Below, piece by piece: positions 16,200 to 25,894 of a stretch of 64,000 nucleotides of DNA; within the stretch, counting starts at the first letter, position 1; every line of letters starts with the position of its first letter. The DNA is taken from the NCBI RefSeq assembly GCF_900156885.1, contig NZ_FTOY01000010.1:372001-436000 (forward strand), written 5' to 3'. The notes below the pieces were generated by a model. It did no database searches, was not told the DNA's origin, and saw only the letters and a list, made by a program, of their open reading frames with translations. The translations under genes and the position numbers were made by a program. This DNA is from Limosilactobacillus caccae. GTDB taxonomy: Bacteria; Bacillota; Bacilli; Lactobacillales; Lactobacillaceae.

Positions 16200-17522
16200 C
16201 TATTGTAATGAGTCCCATGCAGCTAACGTTACCGGCTTACTATCAGCAAGCTTCTGCAAGTCAGCGCTGAGGTACTTCTTATTGATCACTGCTTCGTAAG
16301 TGTATTCTTCAAACCAGTCCTGGGTCATGACAAAGTAGCCATTGTCACCGTTGTCCTTTCCCCAGCTATTTTCAATCTTCCACCGGGTTGGTTCCCCGTT
16401 TTGGAGGTCAAAGCCAGTCAAGGTCATTGCGTGCGATACCATCGCCTGCTTCGATGCCAGCCGGTCTTTCTTATCCATTGTAAAGTCAACGTCCAGCAAT
16501 TCTGCCCGGCGGAACAATTTAGCATCCATCAAGCCCCGCTTGCGGTCCATCTGTTGTAAAACGTCATTGCCGACCCAGATCGTTTCACCGGCCTTTAATT
16601 GCTTCATCGCTGCTTCTTGTAAGTCCTTAAACGGAACATTGACAAACTTGATTGGAATTCCTCCAGCAACACTGTCCTGGCTTGGCATTGCGTACACCTT
16701 GTTGTATTGATGGTCTGGCGCATTGGTGATTACCACGTAATCATTCAAGTTGGTGCCAAAGTATTCCCGGTAGAACTTAAGCGGTGTTAAGCCAAGGACC
16801 TGGTGGAACTTCTTATCATCATCGCGGAATTCAAGGTCAAACTTCGTCGGTGGTTCACCAAAGGAGTAGGCAGCAATCTTGTACACGTCAGCCATCATCT
16901 TTTGCTGAGCAGCATCCAACTCGTCTTCGCCAGCACCATCATTGACCAGCTTCCGCAACTGTAACGCATCCTTGCGCATCAAGTAGTTCATTACTTCCGC
17001 CACGTCCGAAGTATCACGAGTGTTGTGGGTATCCGGCATGACATATTCGGGAACAACCCCGTACTTTTCAATGATGGCAGCAGCGTTGGCCCACTGACCA
17101 CCATCATTTAAGGCAAAGCTGAGATAAAAATCGACAGTCCGGTCATGTAACGGCTTCTTAGCGGTCGCAATGATCTTTTGGAAGTACATGTTGGCCCGCT
17201 CGATCCGGTCCCAGAAAAAGAGGTAGTTCTGGGATAGCTCAAAGTCCTTGAAGTTATACTTCTTCGCAAACTTATGCCGGAGCGTGTTGAGGGTCGCAAA
17301 TGACCAGCAACGGCCACTGTGCCGCTGGTTGCTTGGCTTCCCTGTCTTAATCTCATAGGAGAATGCCCGGTGCAGGCGTTGGCTCGCCGCTGGGTCTTCA
17401 CTAGCATTTTTAATCCCGTTTTTTTGGATTGCCCGGGCAATTACGCCCGCATCTTTCCGTTCATGAAATTTTTCCTGATATTGATTAACCATTTCTGCAG
17501 TTAAATGGTGTTCTTCTGTCAC
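16200..17522 (-). CDS. pepC: Aminopeptidase C (bleomycin-hydrolase family, C1B)
   Basis: This is a cytosolic cysteine aminopeptidase that removes N-terminal residues from peptides, part of the lactic acid bacterial peptide-degradation set. The 440-residue protein has normal length. The catalytic triad is visible: Cys72 in SGRCWSFATLN, His364 in VSHAMTLTGF and Asn385 in ENSWG. It is monocistronic, with a terminator behind it and a divergent SDR gene upstream. A catabolite-response-like site lies in the shared upstream region. Confidence 0.96.
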   Translation of the reverse strand: MTEEHHLTAEMVNQYQEKFHERKDAGVIARAIQKNGIKNASEDPAASQRLHRAFSYEIKTGKPSNQRHSGRCWSFATLNTLRHKFAKKYNFKDFELSQNYLFFWDRIERANMYFQKIIATAKKPLHDRTVDFYLSFALNDGGQWANAAAIIEKYGVVPEYVMPDTHNTRDTSDVAEVMNYLMRKDALQLRKLVNDGAGEDELDAAQQKMMADVYKIAAYSFGEPPTKFDLEFRDDDKKFHQVLGLTPLKFYREYFGTNLNDYVVITNAPDHQYNKVYAMPSQDSVAGGIPIKFVNVPFKDLQEAAMKQLKAGETIWVGNDVLQQMDRKRGLMDAKLFRRAELLDVDFTMDKKDRLASKQAMVSHAMTLTGFDLQNGEPTRWKIENSWGKDNGDNGYFVMTQDWFEEYTYEAVINKKYLSADLQKLADSKPVTLAAWDSLQ

Positions 17523-17600
17523 AGTAATCCCTTCTTTTCTGTTATTGATGGCTCTCTACCCCTTAATGATAGCACTTTTAACCAGTAAGGCGAGCTAATG

Positions 17601-17614
17601 TGGAAGCGTTTTTA
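17601..17614 (+). promoter_or_regulatory. Possible catabolite-response element (cre-like)
   Basis: TGGAAGCGTTTTTA matches the CcpA cre consensus TGNAANCGNTNNCA except at one position. It lies between the divergent pepC and SDR genes. A single match of this quality can occur by chance. Confidence 0.35.
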
Positions 17615-17637
17615 CTATGCAGCTTATTAATAATAAG

Positions 17638-17654
17638 TTACACTAAAATAGTAA
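17638..17654 (+). promoter_or_regulatory. TTAC-N9-GTAA dyad containing a TAAAAT -10 element
   Basis: The 17-base element TTACACTAAAATAGTAA lies 23 bases before the SDR start and contains a possible -10 (TAAAAT, 17644-17649). The flavodoxin promoter at 37150-37166 has the same outline. Confidence 0.45.
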
Positions 17655-17677
17655 ATGTATTTAAGGAGGATTTTTCG

Positions 17678-18319
17678 ATGAGTAAAGTATTTATTGCTGG
17701 TGGTTCCGGCCGGGTTGCCACTGAGTTGATTAAGAAGCTCGTCGCTGCTGGACACGAAGTCATTGCCGGCGCCCGGCATCCGGAAAAGATTGTTGCCATG
17801 GACCATGTCGAAACCGTTAAATTGGACCTCCATGACGACGTCGCCACAATCGCCAAGTTGATGCAGGGGGCGAGCGTTGTCTACTTTGTTGCGGGTTCCC
17901 GGGGAAGCGACTTGTTGCAAACTGACGCCATGGGTGCGGTTAAAACAATGCAGGCTGCTGAACAAAACGGGATCAAACGCTACATCATGCTCAGCTCCCT
18001 CTATGCTCTCCAGCCAGCAATGTGGACGAAGATTAAGTCCCTTGGTGAAATTATGGATTACAACGTTGCCAAGTTCTTTGCCGACAACTACCTCGTTCAT
18101 GACACGAATTTAGATTACACAATTCTCCAACCATCCAGTCTGACAGAAGAAGCAGGAACTGGTAAGATCCAAATTGGCGATGACTTTGCAAGTACTAACC
18201 CGATTCCCGATGTTGCCCAGGTCCTTGCCGCAATCCTGGAACATGATAATACAATTGGTCAGGTCATCTTAATGGGTGGCGGCAACACGCCAATCAACGA
18301 TGCGTTGGCTAATATTTAA
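17678..18319 (+). CDS. NAD(P)-binding SDR-like protein (NmrA type)
   Basis: This 213-residue cytosolic protein has a Rossmann start MSKVFIAGGSGRVATELIKKL and the pattern VVYFVAGSRGSDLLQTDAMGAVKTMQAAEQNGIKRYIMLSS. These are typical of atypical SDRs that bind NAD(P)H. It resembles the protein at 11278 in fold but is not a close copy. The ATG with AAGGAGGA upstream is chosen. Its substrate is unknown. It is monocistronic and probably stress-linked, judging by the dyad in its promoter. Confidence 0.85.
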   Translation: MSKVFIAGGSGRVATELIKKLVAAGHEVIAGARHPEKIVAMDHVETVKLDLHDDVATIAKLMQGASVVYFVAGSRGSDLLQTDAMGAVKTMQAAEQNGIKRYIMLSSLYALQPAMWTKIKSLGEIMDYNVAKFFADNYLVHDTNLDYTILQPSSLTEEAGTGKIQIGDDFASTNPIPDVAQVLAAILEHDNTIGQVILMGGGNTPINDALANI

Positions 18320-18350
18320 GATCCATTTCTACTGACCCCTAATCGCAAAT

Positions 18351-18433
18351 AATCAAGCGCCACGGCTAGCCGGCTAAGGCAAAGGTCCTCATGGAGCGAC
18401 GATTGCCCGACGCCAACTTGCTGGGGCGCTTTT
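18351..18433 (+). ncRNA. Candidate structured small RNA or elaborate terminator
   Basis: AAGCGCC (18355) pairs with GGCGCTT (18424) and is followed by TTTT. Between these arms are two further helices: TAGCC/GGCTA (a perfect 10-base palindrome) and GGCAA...TTGCC enclosing GTCC/GGAGC. Three helices closed by a terminator-type outer stem are more than a simple terminator needs. It may be a 3'-end-derived RNA of the SDR gene or an independent RNA. I do not recognise a known family. Confidence 0.45.
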
Positions 18434-18546
18434 TGTGCAAAACGATAGCCAGCATTAGTGTTACGCCAAGGGTAATTTATTTGCCCTGTCTCGGTTTAGC
18501 CGTATAATTAAATTATTAAAATAAATCTAAGAAGGGATTTTCCACA

Positions 18547-21081
18547 ATGGCAAAAATTGAACGTTTTTATAACACCTTTCAACCAGAACATTACGACATC
18601 TACTTAGATATCAACCGTGAAGAAAAAGCCATTTCCGGTAAGACAACGATTACGGGAAACGCCAGTGATACCCAAATCGCCGTTAATCAAAAATTCTTAA
18701 CTGTTACCAGTGTCCAAGCGGCCGGCGACAACCTTAATTACAAGGTTGATAATGACGCGGAAGCAATCCGCATTACCCTCCCCCACGCCGGACAAGTAAC
18801 GTTTACGATTAGCTACACCGCTAAATTAACCGATTCAATGATGGGAATTTACCCGTCCTATTACGAAGTAAACAGTGAGAAGAAGCAGGTTATCGGTACC
18901 CAATTTGAAACAACTTTCGCTCGCCAAGCATTCCCGTGTGTCGATGAACCAGAAGCCAAGGCAACCTTTAGTCTCGCGATCAAGTTTGATGAACACCCTG
19001 GTGAGACAATCATCGCTAACATGCCAGAAGACCATGTTGCCGACGGCGTTCACTACTTTAAACAAACCGTCCGGATGTCCACTTACTTAGTTGCCTTTGC
19101 CTTTGGGGAACTACAAAGCAAGCTGACGGAGACTAAGTCAGGTGTCAAGGTCGGGGTCTTCGCTACGAAGGCGCACCAAGCAAAGGAGCTCGACTTTGCC
19201 TTAGATATCGCTAAGCGGGCCATCGAATTTTACGAGGACTTCTACCAAACCCCATACCCCCTGCCACACTCATGGCAGCTCGCCCTCCCAGACTTCTCTG
19301 CCGGGGCAATGGAAAACTGGGGACTCGTAACTTACCGGGAAGCCTACCTCTTATTAGACCCAGCCAATACTTCCCTCGAAATGAAGCAATTAGTTGCCAC
19401 CGTCATCACCCACGAGCTTGCTCACCAGTGGTTTGGCGACCTCGTTACCATGAAGTGGTGGGATGACCTATGGCTCAACGAAAGTTTTGCCAACATGATG
19501 GAATACGTTTCCGTTGAAGCACTCCAACCCGACTGGCACATCTGGGAAATGTTCCAAACATCTGAAGCCCCGATGGCTCTCCAACGGGATGCGACCGATG
19601 GTGTTCAACCAGTCCACGTTAACGTCAATAACCCGGCGGAAATCGACGCTATTTTCGACTCCGCGATTGTCTACGCCAAGGGTTCCCGAATGCTTGTAAT
19701 GGTTCGCGCCTTACTCGGCGATAAAGCGTTACGAGAAGGACTCAAGAATTACTTTGCTGCTCATAAGTACCACAACGCAACCGGGGCAGACCTGTGGAAG
19801 GCACTTGGTGACGCCTCAGGCCTTAACATCGGTGAAATCATGAACTCCTGGCTTCAACAACCAGGCTACCCGGTAGTTACCGCAAAAATCGCCGCAAATG
19901 GCCACCTTATCTTAGACCAGCAACAATTCTTCATCGGTGACGGTAAAGATGCGGGTCGGCAGTGGCAAATTCCATTGAACAGCAACTATGATGCGGCACC
20001 ACAAATCATGGCGGATAAAGAGGTTGACCTCGGTGACTACCAAGCCTTACGAAAGCAAAATGGGAAGCCATTCCGGCTCAACGTCGGTAATAACTCTCAC
20101 TTCATCGTGAAGTATGATGACACCCTCTTACAAGACATTCTGGCACATGCTGATGAGCTAGACCCAATCGCCCAGCGCCAACTTCTCCAGGATCTCCGGC
20201 TATTAGCTGAAGGGCAGCAAATCTCATATGCTTCCCTTATCCCACTGCTAAGCAAGTTTAAGGACAGTAAGTCAGCCATCGTTAACACGGAATTATACCA
20301 AATCGCAAATAACTTAAAGATGTTTGCTAAGGTTGGTTCCCCCGAAGAACAACAATTAAAGCAATTCTTCGCTGAACTAAGCAACGCCCAGCTTGTCCGG
20401 CTCGGGTGGCTGCCAAAAGACGGCGAAAGCAATGATGACCAACTGACCCGGCCATATATTCTGAGCGCTGCCCTGTATGCTGAAAATGCGGACGCAATCG
20501 CTGCGGCCCACAAGATTTTCGCCGAATACCAGGATAAACTGGAGACGCTCTCCGCAGATATTCGGGGCTTCGTCTTGAAAAATGAAGTCCAGAATTTTGG
20601 CAATCCTGACCTATTCGCAAAGTTAGTTACCGCATACCAGCAAACTGCTGATGCCAGCTTTAAGCAAGACTTGCGGATGGCAATTCCAAGCACTAAGGAT
20701 CCTGACCTTATCAACAAGGTCGTTTCCTACTTTGAAAATGCTGACGTGGTTAAGCCCCAAGACCTTCGCGCCTGGTTCCGTGGTCTCCTGATTAACCATG
20801 ATGGTCAGCAAGCAGCATGGAACTGGCTCCGCGATGAGTGGCAATGGTTAAATGACACTGTCGGTGGTGACATGGAATTTGCAACATTTATCACCGTTAC
20901 CGCGGGTGTTTTCCACACGCCTGAACGTCTAAACGAGTTCAAGGCCTTCTTTGAACCAAAGATCAACACCCCTGGCCTTACCCGGGAAATTAAGATGGAC
21001 ATCAAGATTGTTGAAAGCAAAGTTGCCTTGATCGGAAAAGAACAAACGGCGGTTAATCGTGCCATTACACAACAAATTTAA
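18547..21081 (+). CDS. pepN: Aminopeptidase N (lysyl aminopeptidase, M1 family)
   Basis: This is a zinc metallopeptidase of the cytosol with broad N-terminal exopeptidase activity. It has 844 residues, standard for lactobacillar PepN. The substrate-binding GAMENWG begins at about residue 253, the zinc motif HELAH is 289-293, and the third zinc ligand Glu312 is in NESFAN. The C-terminal half is the ERAP-like helical domain. The ATG follows AGAAGGG. It is a single gene with its own terminator. No signal peptide is seen. Confidence 0.97.
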   Translation: MAKIERFYNTFQPEHYDIYLDINREEKAISGKTTITGNASDTQIAVNQKFLTVTSVQAAGDNLNYKVDNDAEAIRITLPHAGQVTFTISYTAKLTDSMMGIYPSYYEVNSEKKQVIGTQFETTFARQAFPCVDEPEAKATFSLAIKFDEHPGETIIANMPEDHVADGVHYFKQTVRMSTYLVAFAFGELQSKLTETKSGVKVGVFATKAHQAKELDFALDIAKRAIEFYEDFYQTPYPLPHSWQLALPDFSAGAMENWGLVTYREAYLLLDPANTSLEMKQLVATVITHELAHQWFGDLVTMKWWDDLWLNESFANMMEYVSVEALQPDWHIWEMFQTSEAPMALQRDATDGVQPVHVNVNNPAEIDAIFDSAIVYAKGSRMLVMVRALLGDKALREGLKNYFAAHKYHNATGADLWKALGDASGLNIGEIMNSWLQQPGYPVVTAKIAANGHLILDQQQFFIGDGKDAGRQWQIPLNSNYDAAPQIMADKEVDLGDYQALRKQNGKPFRLNVGNNSHFIVKYDDTLLQDILAHADELDPIAQRQLLQDLRLLAEGQQISYASLIPLLSKFKDSKSAIVNTELYQIANNLKMFAKVGSPEEQQLKQFFAELSNAQLVRLGWLPKDGESNDDQLTRPYILSAALYAENADAIAAAHKIFAEYQDKLETLSADIRGFVLKNEVQNFGNPDLFAKLVTAYQQTADASFKQDLRMAIPSTKDPDLINKVVSYFENADVVKPQDLRAWFRGLLINHDGQQAAWNWLRDEWQWLNDTVGGDMEFATFITVTAGVFHTPERLNEFKAFFEPKINTPGLTREIKMDIKIVESKVALIGKEQTAVNRAITQQI

Positions 21082-21097
21082 TCGCTAAAATAGCAAT

Positions 21098-21123
21098 GGC
21101 TCCCACCTTAACTGGCAGGAGCC
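21098..21123 (+). terminator. Terminator after pepN
   Basis: GGCTCC pairs with GGAGCC around a 14-base loop, followed by CTTTTGC, 17 bases past the pepN stop. Confidence 0.7.
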
Positions 21124-21244
21124 CTTTTGCTTATTTGTGAACTATTATTCATTATAACCAGTTAACCGTGCAGTTTTTACCGAAAAACCAAACATAATAG
21201 TTGCCTAGCGTTCGTAATTATCGTATACTGCCATTGTTGGGGTA

Positions 21245-21386
21245 GGATCTCCAGAGTTATTGTCCGGCGGAACGGAATGTGAACGTCGGAAGGAGGCATT
21301 CTGGCTGCTTTGGTTTTCCGCATTCACCACACAGGCAAAATGTCAATGTGTTCCCCGACAATCAAATATTAGGGAGTGTGTTGACT
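21245..21386 (+). promoter_or_regulatory. Structured leader of the folT-like gene, class not identified
   Basis: About 140 bases before the FolT start hold several pairings. CTCC (21250) pairs with GGAG around an inner CCGGCG/CGTCGG helix. GTCGG pairs with CCGAC across a longer span, and CACA/TGTG forms a hairpin. Some of these exclude each other, as in a switch. Folate transporter genes are often under THF riboswitches, but I could not match the THF consensus. Most of the 305 bases between pepN and folT is this leader and the pepN terminator. Confidence 0.45.
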
Positions 21387-21938
21387 ATGTCTTCATTATC
21401 TTTTTCTGGGCCACGGTTTACTACCAAAAACATGACCCTGGCTGCAATGCTGGTCGCGTTACAAGTGATTTTAAAAAAACTGTCGATTGGTGATCCGGCC
21501 GTCCTGAAGTTTGGCTTTGGCTTCATCGCCACTGCCCTGATTGGCTACTGCCTTGGACCATGGATTGGTGGCTGGACGATGGTCGTTACTGATATCATCA
21601 GCAATACGATTTTAAGCTCCGGAAGCATGTTCTTCCCCGGCTTCACGTTTTCTGCCTTCGTCTCGGGTGTAATTGCCGGAATGTTCTTGTACAAGCAAAC
21701 GATCTCTTGGCAGCGAATTTTTATCTACCAGTTTTGCCAAATTCTTATCAGTAACGTCCTCTTTACTACCCTGTGGCTATACCTGATGAGTATGAGTTCA
21801 AGTAGTACTGGCCGAACGTTTATGGCCTTATTGCTGGTGCGCTTGCCAAAAGAAGTGATTACCTGGCCACTAGAAGCGATTATCGTTTTGATCCTACTAC
21901 GGCAGGTCAGCCGGTTAAACCTTCACCTCCACCAGTAA
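21387..21938 (+). CDS. folT: Folate ECF transporter S component (FolT type)
   Basis: This 183-residue membrane protein of about six helices is the substrate-binding component that recruits the shared ECF module for folate uptake. Family marks are VLKFGFGFIATALIGYCLGPWIGG, FFPGFTFSAFVSGVIAGMFLYK and the late RLPKEVITWPLEAI. The ATG at 21387, with AGGGAG upstream, is preferred over a far upstream start that would cross the leader. A GNAT gene starts 3 bases after its stop. Confidence 0.87.
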   Translation: MSSLSFSGPRFTTKNMTLAAMLVALQVILKKLSIGDPAVLKFGFGFIATALIGYCLGPWIGGWTMVVTDIISNTILSSGSMFFPGFTFSAFVSGVIAGMFLYKQTISWQRIFIYQFCQILISNVLFTTLWLYLMSMSSSSTGRTFMALLLVRLPKEVITWPLEAIIVLILLRQVSRLNLHLHQ

Positions 21939-21940
21939 AG

Positions 21941-22360
21941 ATGATTAGGAAGTTTTTACCAACCGACATTGATGATGTGATGACGATCTGGTTGCAGGGC
22001 AATCTTGACGCCCACCCATTTATTTCACCACACTACTGGCGCAAAAACCTGCCAGCAGTGCGGGCGGCAGTTTTGCAAGCAAGCGTATATTGCTATGTCG
22101 ATAAGGATGGCCGCGTCTGCGGTTTTATCGGGATGCAAGACGATTATATTGCTGGCTTGTTCGTTGCCCGCCACGCCCGTGGGCACCGGATTGGCACGGC
22201 CTTATTAACCACGGTCAAGGAAAGCCACACAACGCTAATCCTCGACGTGTACTTACGTAATTCTGCTGCCCTGCGCTTCTATCGCCAGCACGGTTTTGTG
22301 GTGACCAACCAAGAAGATGGGGAAGCCCGGATGACCTGGCAAGCAAAAAATAATTTATAA
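21941..22360 (+). CDS. GNAT-family N-acetyltransferase
   Basis: This 139-residue cytosolic acetyltransferase opens MIRKFLPTDIDDVMTIW and carries the acetyl-CoA loop GLFVARHARGHRIGTALL (the Q/RxxGxG/A pattern), followed by LDVYLRNSAALRFYRQHGFV. It resembles the YjaB-type subgroup. It starts directly after folT, without a clear ribosome site of its own, and is probably coupled to it. The acceptor substrate is unknown. Confidence 0.87.
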   Translation: MIRKFLPTDIDDVMTIWLQGNLDAHPFISPHYWRKNLPAVRAAVLQASVYCYVDKDGRVCGFIGMQDDYIAGLFVARHARGHRIGTALLTTVKESHTTLILDVYLRNSAALRFYRQHGFVVTNQEDGEARMTWQAKNNL

Positions 22361-22420
22361 AAAAGTGTTGCATTTTGAATTTTTTAAGTTAAAATACAAT
22401 TAACAAAATAAAAAAGCGAT

Positions 22421-22686
22421 GAGAAAGAAGAGTAGCTAGTGATATTCGTAAAGTGAGCTGGTGGCAGTGAGAAGCCAGCCGACCCTATGCTAGTGAATAA
22501 CACTTTCGCGAGTGCTGCTAACCCAAATAAGTTTACTTAAAGTAGGCTTAGCCGGACTCCGGCCCGTTATCTTGCCGGCGGAACATTGTGTGTTCTTGAG
22601 GAGGTCTAGGATTACTAGACAATTTGGGTGGTACCGCGGAATAAAGCCTTTCGTCCCTTAGTTTTAGGGAACGAAGGGCTTTTTTA
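22421..22686 (+). ncRNA. Asparagine T-box leader of asnA-asnS
   Basis: This is a full T-box. Stem I has the GAGCTGG...AGCCAGC distal arm. The specifier codon is probably AAC (22499-22501). The T-box core TGGGTGGTACCGCG is at 22625-22638. The terminator stem runs from AAAGCC (22644) to GGGCTTTTTT (22686). AAC is read by tRNA-Asn, which agrees with the aspartate-ammonia ligase and asparaginyl-tRNA synthetase genes that follow. Most of the 364 bases before asnA is this element. Confidence 0.93.
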
Positions 22687-22724
22687 ATTCATTCCTAAAT
22701 CTAATATTTTAAGGAGTGCTGATT

Positions 22725-23735
22725 ATGGACTTAATTATTCCAAAGGATTACGATCCTCGTCTTTCAATTCGGGAAACTGAAGCTGCAATTCGTTACATCC
22801 GGGAAACCTTCCAGGACGAGTTCGGCAAGGAAATGAACCTCCAGCGGATGTCCGCGCCGATGTTTGTTGAACAAAGTACCGGGTTAAACGATAACTTAAA
22901 CGGGGTTGAAAAGCCAGTCTCATTTGAAATGAAGGATATGCCCGGTGAGACGATTGAAATCGTCCACTCCCTCGCTAAGTGGAAGCGACTGGCCCTAAAG
23001 CGGTACGGTTTCGGCATGCACGAAGGCCTCTACACCAACATGAACGCCATCCGGAAAGATGAAGACCTCGACAACTTCCACTCAATCTATGTTGACCAAT
23101 GGGATTGGGAAAAGATCATTGCCAAAGAAGAACGGACGGAAGAAACCTTAAAGGACACTGTCCGGACAATCTTCAAGGTCATCAAGCACATGGAACACGA
23201 AGTTTGGTATAAGTTCCCACAAGCGGTCTACCACCTGCCGGACGAAATTCACTTCGTTACCACCCAAGAACTTGAAGACCGTTGGCCAGACCTGACCCCA
23301 ATGGAACGGGAAAACAAGATCGCCAAGGAAATGGGTGCGGTCTTTGTCATGAAGATCGGTGACAAGCTTAAGCGGAGCGGGAAGCCGCACGATGGCCGGG
23401 CACCGGACTACGATGACTGGAGCTTAAACGGTGACATTCTTTTCTGGTACGAACCATTGCAACGGCGGATTGAAATCTCCAGCATGGGGATCCGGGTCAG
23501 CCCAGAATCAATGAAGTACCAGCTGGAACAAGCCGACGCTACCGACCGCGAAAAGCTACCATTCCATAAAATGTTGCTCAATGGCGAATTACCATATACA
23601 ATCGGTGGTGGGATTGGTCAATCACGCTTATGTATGTTACTTCTTGGCAAGGCCCACGTTGGGGAAGTACAGGCAAGTATCTGGCCAGAAGACATGATTA
23701 AGCAGTGCGAAGAACACCATATTCAAATTCTGTAA
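22725..23735 (+). CDS. asnA: Aspartate-ammonia ligase (asparagine synthetase A)
   Basis: This enzyme makes asparagine from aspartate, ammonia and ATP. Its fold is related to class II aminoacyl-tRNA synthetases. The 336-residue protein begins [25 protein letters not shown] and shows [43 protein letters not shown], and the C-terminal [27 protein letters not shown] motif 3 region. The ATG is chosen over a GTG that lies inside the AAGGAG ribosome site. It is co-transcribed with asnS under an Asn T-box. Confidence 0.97.
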   Translation: MDLIIPKDYDPRLSIRETEAAIRYIRETFQDEFGKEMNLQRMSAPMFVEQSTGLNDNLNGVEKPVSFEMKDMPGETIEIVHSLAKWKRLALKRYGFGMHEGLYTNMNAIRKDEDLDNFHSIYVDQWDWEKIIAKEERTEETLKDTVRTIFKVIKHMEHEVWYKFPQAVYHLPDEIHFVTTQELEDRWPDLTPMERENKIAKEMGAVFVMKIGDKLKRSGKPHDGRAPDYDDWSLNGDILFWYEPLQRRIEISSMGIRVSPESMKYQLEQADATDREKLPFHKMLLNGELPYTIGGGIGQSRLCMLLLGKAHVGEVQASIWPEDMIKQCEEHHIQIL

Positions 23736-23758
23736 TAAATAACAAGGAGAGTATAAAA

Positions 23759-25057
23759 GTGGAAACTATTACTATTAGTCAAGCCCCACAACACGTTGGG
23801 GAAACCGTTAAAATCGGCGTTTGGTTAACTGATAAGCGTTCAAGCGGTAAAATTGCATTCTTACAGCTTCGTGATGGGACCGGCTTTTTCCAGGGGATCA
23901 TCCGGAAAAATGATGTTTCTGAAGAAAAGTTTGACCTCGCTAAGCACGACTTGCACCAAGAAACTAGTTTTTGGGTAACTGGTGAAATCGCTGAAGACAA
24001 GCGTTCTAAGTTTGGTTACGAAATCCATATCCAAGACATCGAAGTCGTTGGCGAAAGCGAAGACTACCCCATCGGTAACAAGGATCACGGGATTGACTTC
24101 TTACTTGACCACCGTCACTTATGGTTACGGAGCCGCAAGCCATGGGCATTAATGCGGATTCGGAGCCGGGTAAAGCTCGCAACGATGGAATTCTTTAACA
24201 AGCACGGCTTCGTTCAATTTGACGCGCCAGAATTAACGGCCAGCGCCCCTGAAGGAACGACCGAATTATTTGACGTTAAGTACTTCGACGAAGATGCCTA
24301 CCTTTCCCAATCTGGCCAATTGTATGGTGAAGCCGGTGCCATGGCACTCAGCCGGATCTACACGATGGGCCCAACCTTCCGGGCAGAAAAGTCCAAGACC
24401 CGTCGGCACATGACCGAATTCTGGATGATCGAACCAGAAATGGCCTGGATGCACCAGGACGAAAGCTTGGAAATCCAAGAACAATACGTTGCCTACCTGG
24501 TGCAAGATTTAATCGACCACTGCGCAACTGAATTGGAAATGGTTGGTCGTTCGGTTGAAAGCTTGAAGCCATTCACGGAACTTCCATACCCACGGATCAC
24601 CTACAAGGAAGCAATCGAAATGTTGCAAAAGGGTGGTTTTGATTCCAAGTATGGTGACGACTTTGGTTCACCAGAAGAAACCTACCTGGCCGACCAATTC
24701 AACAAACCGGTCTTTATCATGAACTACCCACGGGCAATCAAGGCTTTCTACATGCCAACTGACCCTGAAGATGACCGCCAAGTTATCTGTGCGGACCTCT
24801 TAGCACCAGAAGGCTACGGGGAAATCATCGGTGGTTCCGAACGTTCATACGATTACGATTACATCACCAACAAGCTAGAAGAAAACGGCCTCAGCAAGAA
24901 GGATTATGGCTGGTACGATGACTTACGGAAGTACGGTTCCGTGCCACACTCCGGATTCGGAATGGGTCTTGAACGGTTCCTGTCATGGATTACGTTGCAA
25001 GACCACATCCGCCAAAACATCCCATTCCCACGGATGCTTAACCGGCTGCGCCCATAA
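23759..25057 (+). CDS. asnS: Asparaginyl-tRNA synthetase
   Basis: This enzyme charges tRNA-Asn. It has 432 residues, including an N-terminal OB-fold ([21 protein letters not shown]) and a class II catalytic core. Motif 2 reads [22 protein letters not shown] and motif 3 [13 protein letters not shown]. It starts with GTG at 23759 after AAGGAGAG, 23 bases past asnA. The two genes share the upstream T-box, so asparagine supply and tRNA charging are regulated together. Confidence 0.97.
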   Translation: METITISQAPQHVGETVKIGVWLTDKRSSGKIAFLQLRDGTGFFQGIIRKNDVSEEKFDLAKHDLHQETSFWVTGEIAEDKRSKFGYEIHIQDIEVVGESEDYPIGNKDHGIDFLLDHRHLWLRSRKPWALMRIRSRVKLATMEFFNKHGFVQFDAPELTASAPEGTTELFDVKYFDEDAYLSQSGQLYGEAGAMALSRIYTMGPTFRAEKSKTRRHMTEFWMIEPEMAWMHQDESLEIQEQYVAYLVQDLIDHCATELEMVGRSVESLKPFTELPYPRITYKEAIEMLQKGGFDSKYGDDFGSPEETYLADQFNKPVFIMNYPRAIKAFYMPTDPEDDRQVICADLLAPEGYGEIIGGSERSYDYDYITNKLEENGLSKKDYGWYDDLRKYGSVPHSGFGMGLERFLSWITLQDHIRQNIPFPRMLNRLRP

Positions 25058-25072
25058 TATAACAAGCTGGGA

Positions 25073-25106
25073 AAAGGACGGTCGCGAATGCGGCGGTCCT
25101 TTTTTC
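25073..25106 (+). terminator. Terminator after asnS
   Basis: AAGGAC...GTCCTT with an imperfect inner stem around GAAT, followed by six T residues, 16 bases past the stop. Confidence 0.75.
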
Positions 25107-25157
25107 GTAGCGCGATCTTCTATCCCGTGGGTGTGGAACGCGTCTACTTGCAGAAAA

Positions 25158-25200
25158 AAATCTCTCACCGCATTTACAGTTAAATGCAGTGAGAGATTTT
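25158..25200. terminator. Terminator after the gene at 25205 (probably bidirectional)
   Basis: AATCTCTCAC and GCATTTA pair with TAAATGC and GTGAGAGATT around a short loop. A and T runs lie on both sides. It begins 5 bases from the minus-strand gene's stop. Confidence 0.85.
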
Positions 25201-25204
25201 CTTT

Positions 25205-25798
25205 TTAAAGCCAGATTAATAGCCCGGCAACCAAAAGCACGCCCATCGTTAACAGTAAATGATGGAAAAAGCGTTGCCGGGTCTGCTTAACCCGTTGCTG
25301 GCGGTATTGACTCAAAATTGTCTTAATTCGTTGCTGGTTAGCAGAGTCAAAGTCATGAGTTAAAAAGTTGCCTTCCCGGTGCATGCTTACCCGGTTAAGT
25401 AGCCACTCGCCCCACGAATAATCCGGCTTCACAAACTGGCTCCGCGTTATCCAGCGTGGATCATGCGCTCTTACCGGCAGGATCAAAATTGCCTTAATTT
25501 CTGCTGGGCGAATTTTGGCTTGGCCATCACGATACCTGCTAGTCGGCACGTTAATCAATGCCCCAAGCAACAAACTTTGCCAGTTGTCCCGGTGGTTTGC
25601 CCGGTGCTGGTCTAACGGCTCTTGTAAATCCTTTGGTAACTGATAATTTGCAATTTTACCACTCAAAAAGCGCACCTGGACCCAGTAGTATTCACGGCGG
25701 TGGTGCTGCTTTTTCTTCTTTTTTGTTTGCGACCGTGACTCTAGTTCATACAATGCGGCCTTCGCAAATGACCAATCACGAGTATCTGGCTTTGCCAC
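25205..25798 (-). CDS. Hypothetical protein with C-terminal membrane helix
   Basis: I do not recognise this 197-residue protein. It has a lysine/histidine-rich segment near residues 25-34 (QTKKKKKQHHRREY), then a mixed region that looks folded (YWVQVRFLSGKIANYQLP; AEIKAILILPVRAHDP). A basic coil (QRIKTILSQYRQQRVKQTRQR) follows, and finally one membrane helix (LLLTMGVLLVAGLLIWL). The C-terminal anchor would leave nearly all of the protein in the cytoplasm. It is monocistronic. Confidence 0.6.
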   Translation of the reverse strand: MAKPDTRDWSFAKAALYELESRSQTKKKKKQHHRREYYWVQVRFLSGKIANYQLPKDLQEPLDQHRANHRDNWQSLLLGALINVPTSRYRDGQAKIRPAEIKAILILPVRAHDPRWITRSQFVKPDYSWGEWLLNRVSMHREGNFLTHDFDSANQQRIKTILSQYRQQRVKQTRQRFFHHLLLTMGVLLVAGLLIWL

Positions 25799-25894
25799 TT
25801 TAATTCCCCCTCAAGTTACGCATCCTTATCTTAATCCATTTAGTAACGTGGTGGGTACTTATTTTGCTTATTTAAGCAATACTTTTTCTTCAAA

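Noticed and set aside
20097-20717. Long open frame (206 codons) on the minus strand inside pepN
   Set aside because: It is antisense to a well-supported metallopeptidase gene and its sequence (Ser/Leu/Ala-rich) is typical of a shadow frame in mid-GC DNA.
21245-21386. THF riboswitch
   Set aside because: The expected conserved core and outer GGAG...CTCC arrangement could not be found in order; the leader is left unclassified.
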